In this document: piece by piece, positions 61,890 through 64,000 of the stretch
How positions within the stretch are numbered: position 1 is the stretch's first letter
Layout: the number at the start of each line of letters is the position of its first letter
Assembly: GCA_963728475.1 (NCBI GenBank)
Contig: CAVSKL010000001.1
Coordinates: 1,674,001-1,738,000, forward strand
Origin: CAVSKL01 sp963728475 [NCBI: Candidatus Eiseniibacteriota bacterium]
Lineage (GTDB): Bacteria; Eisenbacteria; RBG-16-71-46; JABDJR01
Direction of reading: 5' to 3'
Length of the DNA stretch: 64,000 nucleotides
The notes under the pieces: model-generated
Databases searched by the model: none
Told to the model about the DNA's origin: nothing
Seen by the model: the letters and a program-made list of their open reading frames with translations, nothing else
Made by a program: the position numbers and the translations under genes

Positions 61890-62939
61890 ATGACCCGGCC
61901 CCAACGCGCCCGAGAGGTGCTCGTCCGGCTGCGGGACGCCTATCCCGGGGCGCACTGCGCCCTGGTCCACCGGAGCCCGTTCGAGCTCCTGGTGGCCACC
62001 ATCCTCAGCGCCCAGTGCACCGACGAGCGGGTGAACAAGGTGACCCCCGGTCTCTTCCGCCGCTTCCCCGATCCCGGGGCCATGGCCGCGGCCGACCCCG
62101 AGGAGGTCTCCGGGCTCATCCGGTCCACCGGCTTTTTCCGGAGCAAGACGAAGTCGATCCTGGGCGCGGCGGGGCGGATCGAGCAGGCGTACGGGGGGGC
62201 GGTGCCGCGGACCATGGACGAGCTCCTCACCCTGCCCGGGGTCGCCCGCAAGACCGCCAACGTGGTGCTCGGCACCGCGTTCGGACGGAACGAGGGGGTG
62301 GTGGTGGACACCCACGTCCAGCGCCTCTCGCAGCGGATGGGGCTCACCGGCCACCAGGATCCGGCCAGGATCGAGCGCGACCTGATGGACCTCTTCCCCC
62401 GCGAGGAGTGGACCGATCTCAGCCACCGGCTGATCCTGCACGGCCGGTTGGTCTGTAACGCCCGGCTCCCCCGGTGCGCCCAGTGCGTGATGGGGCCCGG
62501 CCTCTGTCCGTCCTACGAACCCGACCCGGCCCGGTGGCGGTCGGGCGCGGCGGAGACGGCGGGCAAACCGGGAAGGAAGCCGCGCGGCGCCGCCAAGGAG
62601 TCCGGGGAGGGAGCCGCGCCGGGGAAGCAGACCCCCGCCGGGAAAGCCGCCACCGGGAAGTCCGCCCCCGCCGGGAAGCGGGCGGCGGCCGGGAAGACCG
62701 CCGTGTCCGGAAAGAGCGGGGCCCCCGGGACGTCCGCGAAGAAGAAGGCGGCCAAGAAGGCCGCCGGGAAGCGGGCGGCGACGAAGCCGGCCCGGAAATC
62801 GGCGGTGAAGAGCGCCGCGACCAAGCCGGTCCGGAAATCGGCCCCGGCACGGCCGTCCGGAAGCGCCGCCCGCCGGACCAAGCCGAAGGCCCCGGCCGGG
62901 AAGGCCGGGGCCTCGGGTGGGAAGCGAAAGCGCTCTTAG
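61890..62939 (+). CDS. nth: Endonuclease III with a histone-H1-like Lys/Ala-rich tail
   Basis: A 349-aa protein whose first 215 residues are endonuclease III. The helix-hairpin-helix LPGVARKTANVVLG carries catalytic K121, and D140 lies in VVVDTHVQRLSQRMG. The [4Fe-4S] ligands are C189, C196, C199 and C206, with the last spacing one residue longer than in E. coli Nth. It removes oxidised pyrimidines and nicks abasic sites in base excision repair. The remaining about 125 residues are a disordered tail of AKKKAAKKAAGKRAATK-type repeats, absent from normal Nth (about 211 aa), suited to non-specific DNA binding. Confidence 0.93.
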   Translation: MTRPQRAREVLVRLRDAYPGAHCALVHRSPFELLVATILSAQCTDERVNKVTPGLFRRFPDPGAMAAADPEEVSGLIRSTGFFRSKTKSILGAAGRIEQAYGGAVPRTMDELLTLPGVARKTANVVLGTAFGRNEGVVVDTHVQRLSQRMGLTGHQDPARIERDLMDLFPREEWTDLSHRLILHGRLVCNARLPRCAQCVMGPGLCPSYEPDPARWRSGAAETAGKPGRKPRGAAKESGEGAAPGKQTPAGKAATGKSAPAGKRAAAGKTAVSGKSGAPGTSAKKKAAKKAAGKRAATKPARKSAVKSAATKPVRKSAPARPSGSAARRTKPKAPAGKAGASGGKRKRS

Positions 62940-63044
62940 CCCCCCGTCGAAAAACTGGATCCGGCCGCGTTCGAAGCGCCGCCGCCCCGGATGCCGGGCG
63001 GCCGAGTCCCGTCTCTCAACGGGCGGCTATCCGCCGGCCGCCTG

Positions 63045-63653
63045 CTACAGGCCCGCCTCCACGTCCGGCTCTTCCTCGTGTCCCGGAGCCAGCGGAGGTT
63101 CGGCCTGGAGCTTGGCTCCCAGGGTCTCCATCGCGCTCAGGATGCGGTCCATGGCCTCCACCATGCTCTGGGCGTGGTCGGTGAGGTACTCCAGGTTCGC
63201 CTCGCGGTACCCGTCCCGGCTCGCATCCACGTCCGCGTCCCCGTTCGTGCCCGCATCCGGATCCGGGTCCTCGTTGAGTTCCTCGTAGCGGCTCATGGTG
63301 TCGTGCATGAGCCGGGCGAGAACTTCCATGTTCTCGCCCAGATGCTGGAGTTCGGCGAACTCGGGTCCGCGGCCCATGTAGTTGTCCGTGGAGAACCCGG
63401 AGTTGGTCTTCTCGACGTCGCCGGCGCGCCGCTCCATCTCGCTCACCGACCGCATGACCGTCCGCATCCGGCTCGCCCGCTCATCGGGGGCCACGCCGGG
63501 CGTCCCGCCCGGAAGGCCGCCGCCGTCCTCCCCGCTTCCGTGCTGAAGCGCGGGCTGCGCGGTGGTGGTGCCGGAACCGGGGTCCGCCGCGGAAAGGACG
63601 GCGACCGCCGTCAGGCCCGCCAGGATCGTCGCCAAGGTCTTGATCGAACTCAT
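63045..63653 (-). CDS. Secreted protein of unknown function
   Basis: A 202-aa protein with a signal peptide (SSIKTLATILAGLTAVAVLS ending at SAADPG). The mature part is acidic and helical, with repeated Glu/Asp-rich segments such as EFAELQHLGENMEVLARLMH and a calcium-binding-like Asp stretch DPDPDAGTNGDADVDASRDG. I do not recognise a family. ATG 63653 has GGAGG upstream and a TATAGT -10 element (63749-63744, minus strand) further up. It is transcribed opposite to the endonuclease III gene. Confidence 0.65.
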   Translation of the reverse strand: MSSIKTLATILAGLTAVAVLSAADPGSGTTTAQPALQHGSGEDGGGLPGGTPGVAPDERASRMRTVMRSVSEMERRAGDVEKTNSGFSTDNYMGRGPEFAELQHLGENMEVLARLMHDTMSRYEELNEDPDPDAGTNGDADVDASRDGYREANLEYLTDHAQSMVEAMDRILSAMETLGAKLQAEPPLAPGHEEEPDVEAGL

Positions 63654-63882
63654 GCTTTGGTACCTCCATGAATGGCCGGGGCGGATCGACCGGGATGATG
63701 TGATGAGGATGATGGGGACCCGTCCTGCCGGCCCGATCCATCGACTATACGCCCGGGACCGGCGCCGGGGGGGAGGGGGAAGTGGGGCCCCGGGAGCCAC
63801 TCGATCCGGGCCGCCCGGTCCAGGGCCCGCACCTGCCCGGGCGGGCCGGCCGGCGCGCCGGGGACGGTTGGGGACCGGTTTG

Positions 63883-64000
63883 CTAGCGGAGCCACCCCTT
63901 GGCGGTAGCCAGCCGCTGGAGCATGTCCATGATCGCCGCCGCCCCTTCCGGGCCGGAGCCGTTACAGAGGGCGCCCAGGTTGGTGTTGAGCGGGAAGAAG
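63883..64000 (-). CDS. 3' end of an unidentified minus-strand gene (cut by the window edge)
   Basis: The minus strand is open from the right edge to a TAG at 63885-63883. The last residues read NTNLGALCNGSGPEGAAAIM then DMLQRLATAKGWLR. The codon use looks like a real gene, but the fragment of about 38 residues is too short to identify. The stop lies 230 nt upstream of the secreted-protein gene, in the same direction. Confidence 0.5.
   Translation of the reverse strand, partial: FFPLNTNLGALCNGSGPEGAAAIMDMLQRLATAKGWLR

Overview
This is a 64 kb stretch of very GC-rich DNA (about 70% G+C by eye) with densely packed genes, many GTG/TTG starts and many 4-nt NTGA stop/start overlaps. The gene mix suggests an uncultured or environmental Gram-negative-type bacterium of the Eisenbacteria/Gemmatimonadota/FCB neighbourhood. 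It includes a transmembrane Ser/Thr kinase with TPRs, a DUF2723 (TMEM260-like) protein, a YfhO-like membrane protein, a two-component-type propeller with a FlgD-like C-terminus, a DcaP-like porin and many lipoproteins. This placement is inferred from gene content. There is no rRNA, tRNA, CRISPR array or phage module.

Region 1 (1-21.4 kb) is a mosaic of small independent or paired genes. They comprise a sensor kinase, several GNAT acetyltransferases, a DUF1697 protein, an O-methyltransferase, a TMEM175-like channel, a pirin, a DoxX/MarR pair with shared operators, a porin, a transglutaminase-like protein, a cupin, a DinB protein, a LOG-family protein, a degenerate Rieske protein, a DUF1330-VOC fusion and an amidohydrolase. 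Between the channel gene and a beta-propeller gene (6.45-9.53 kb) lies a striking non-coding composite repeat: two tandem units with the same head and tail, each built of nested GC-rich subrepeats. The second unit is interrupted by a 1.4 kb ISL3-family insertion sequence with recognisable inverted repeats and an 8-bp target duplication.

Region 2 (21.9-61.0 kb) is a co-oriented surface-glycan locus of about 24 genes, apparently driven by a promoter at 21.78 kb with candidate internal promoters at 45.57 and 57.79 kb. It encodes about ten glycosyltransferases and sugar-nucleotide enzymes (heptose kinase and heptose-1-P guanylyltransferase, UDP-glucuronate decarboxylase, two other epimerases, a CapD-type dehydratase). 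It also encodes an asparagine synthase, a bidomain dehydrogenase next to a heparinase II/III-like lyase, a rhamnosyltransferase fused to a phosphoglycosyltransferase, a Wzx-type flippase, three large polytopic proteins (DUF2723, YfhO-like, ArnT/PMT-like) and a FemAB-like transferase. Together these could make activated sugars, build a lipid-linked uronic-acid/heptose-containing glycan, flip it and decorate it. I recognise no Wzy polymerase, Wza/Wzc exporter or exosortase inside the window.

Region 3 (61.0-64 kb) carries a small HExxH protein, an endonuclease III with a long histone-H1-like tail, a secreted protein of unknown function on the minus strand, and the 3' end of a further minus-strand gene.

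Six genes (ISL3 transposase, porin, LOG, DUF2723, YfhO-like, GT2-phosphoglycosyltransferase) have their frame broken by one base in a G or C run, two of these in G10 tracts. Consensus homopolymer error is the simplest explanation; phase variation is the interesting alternative.
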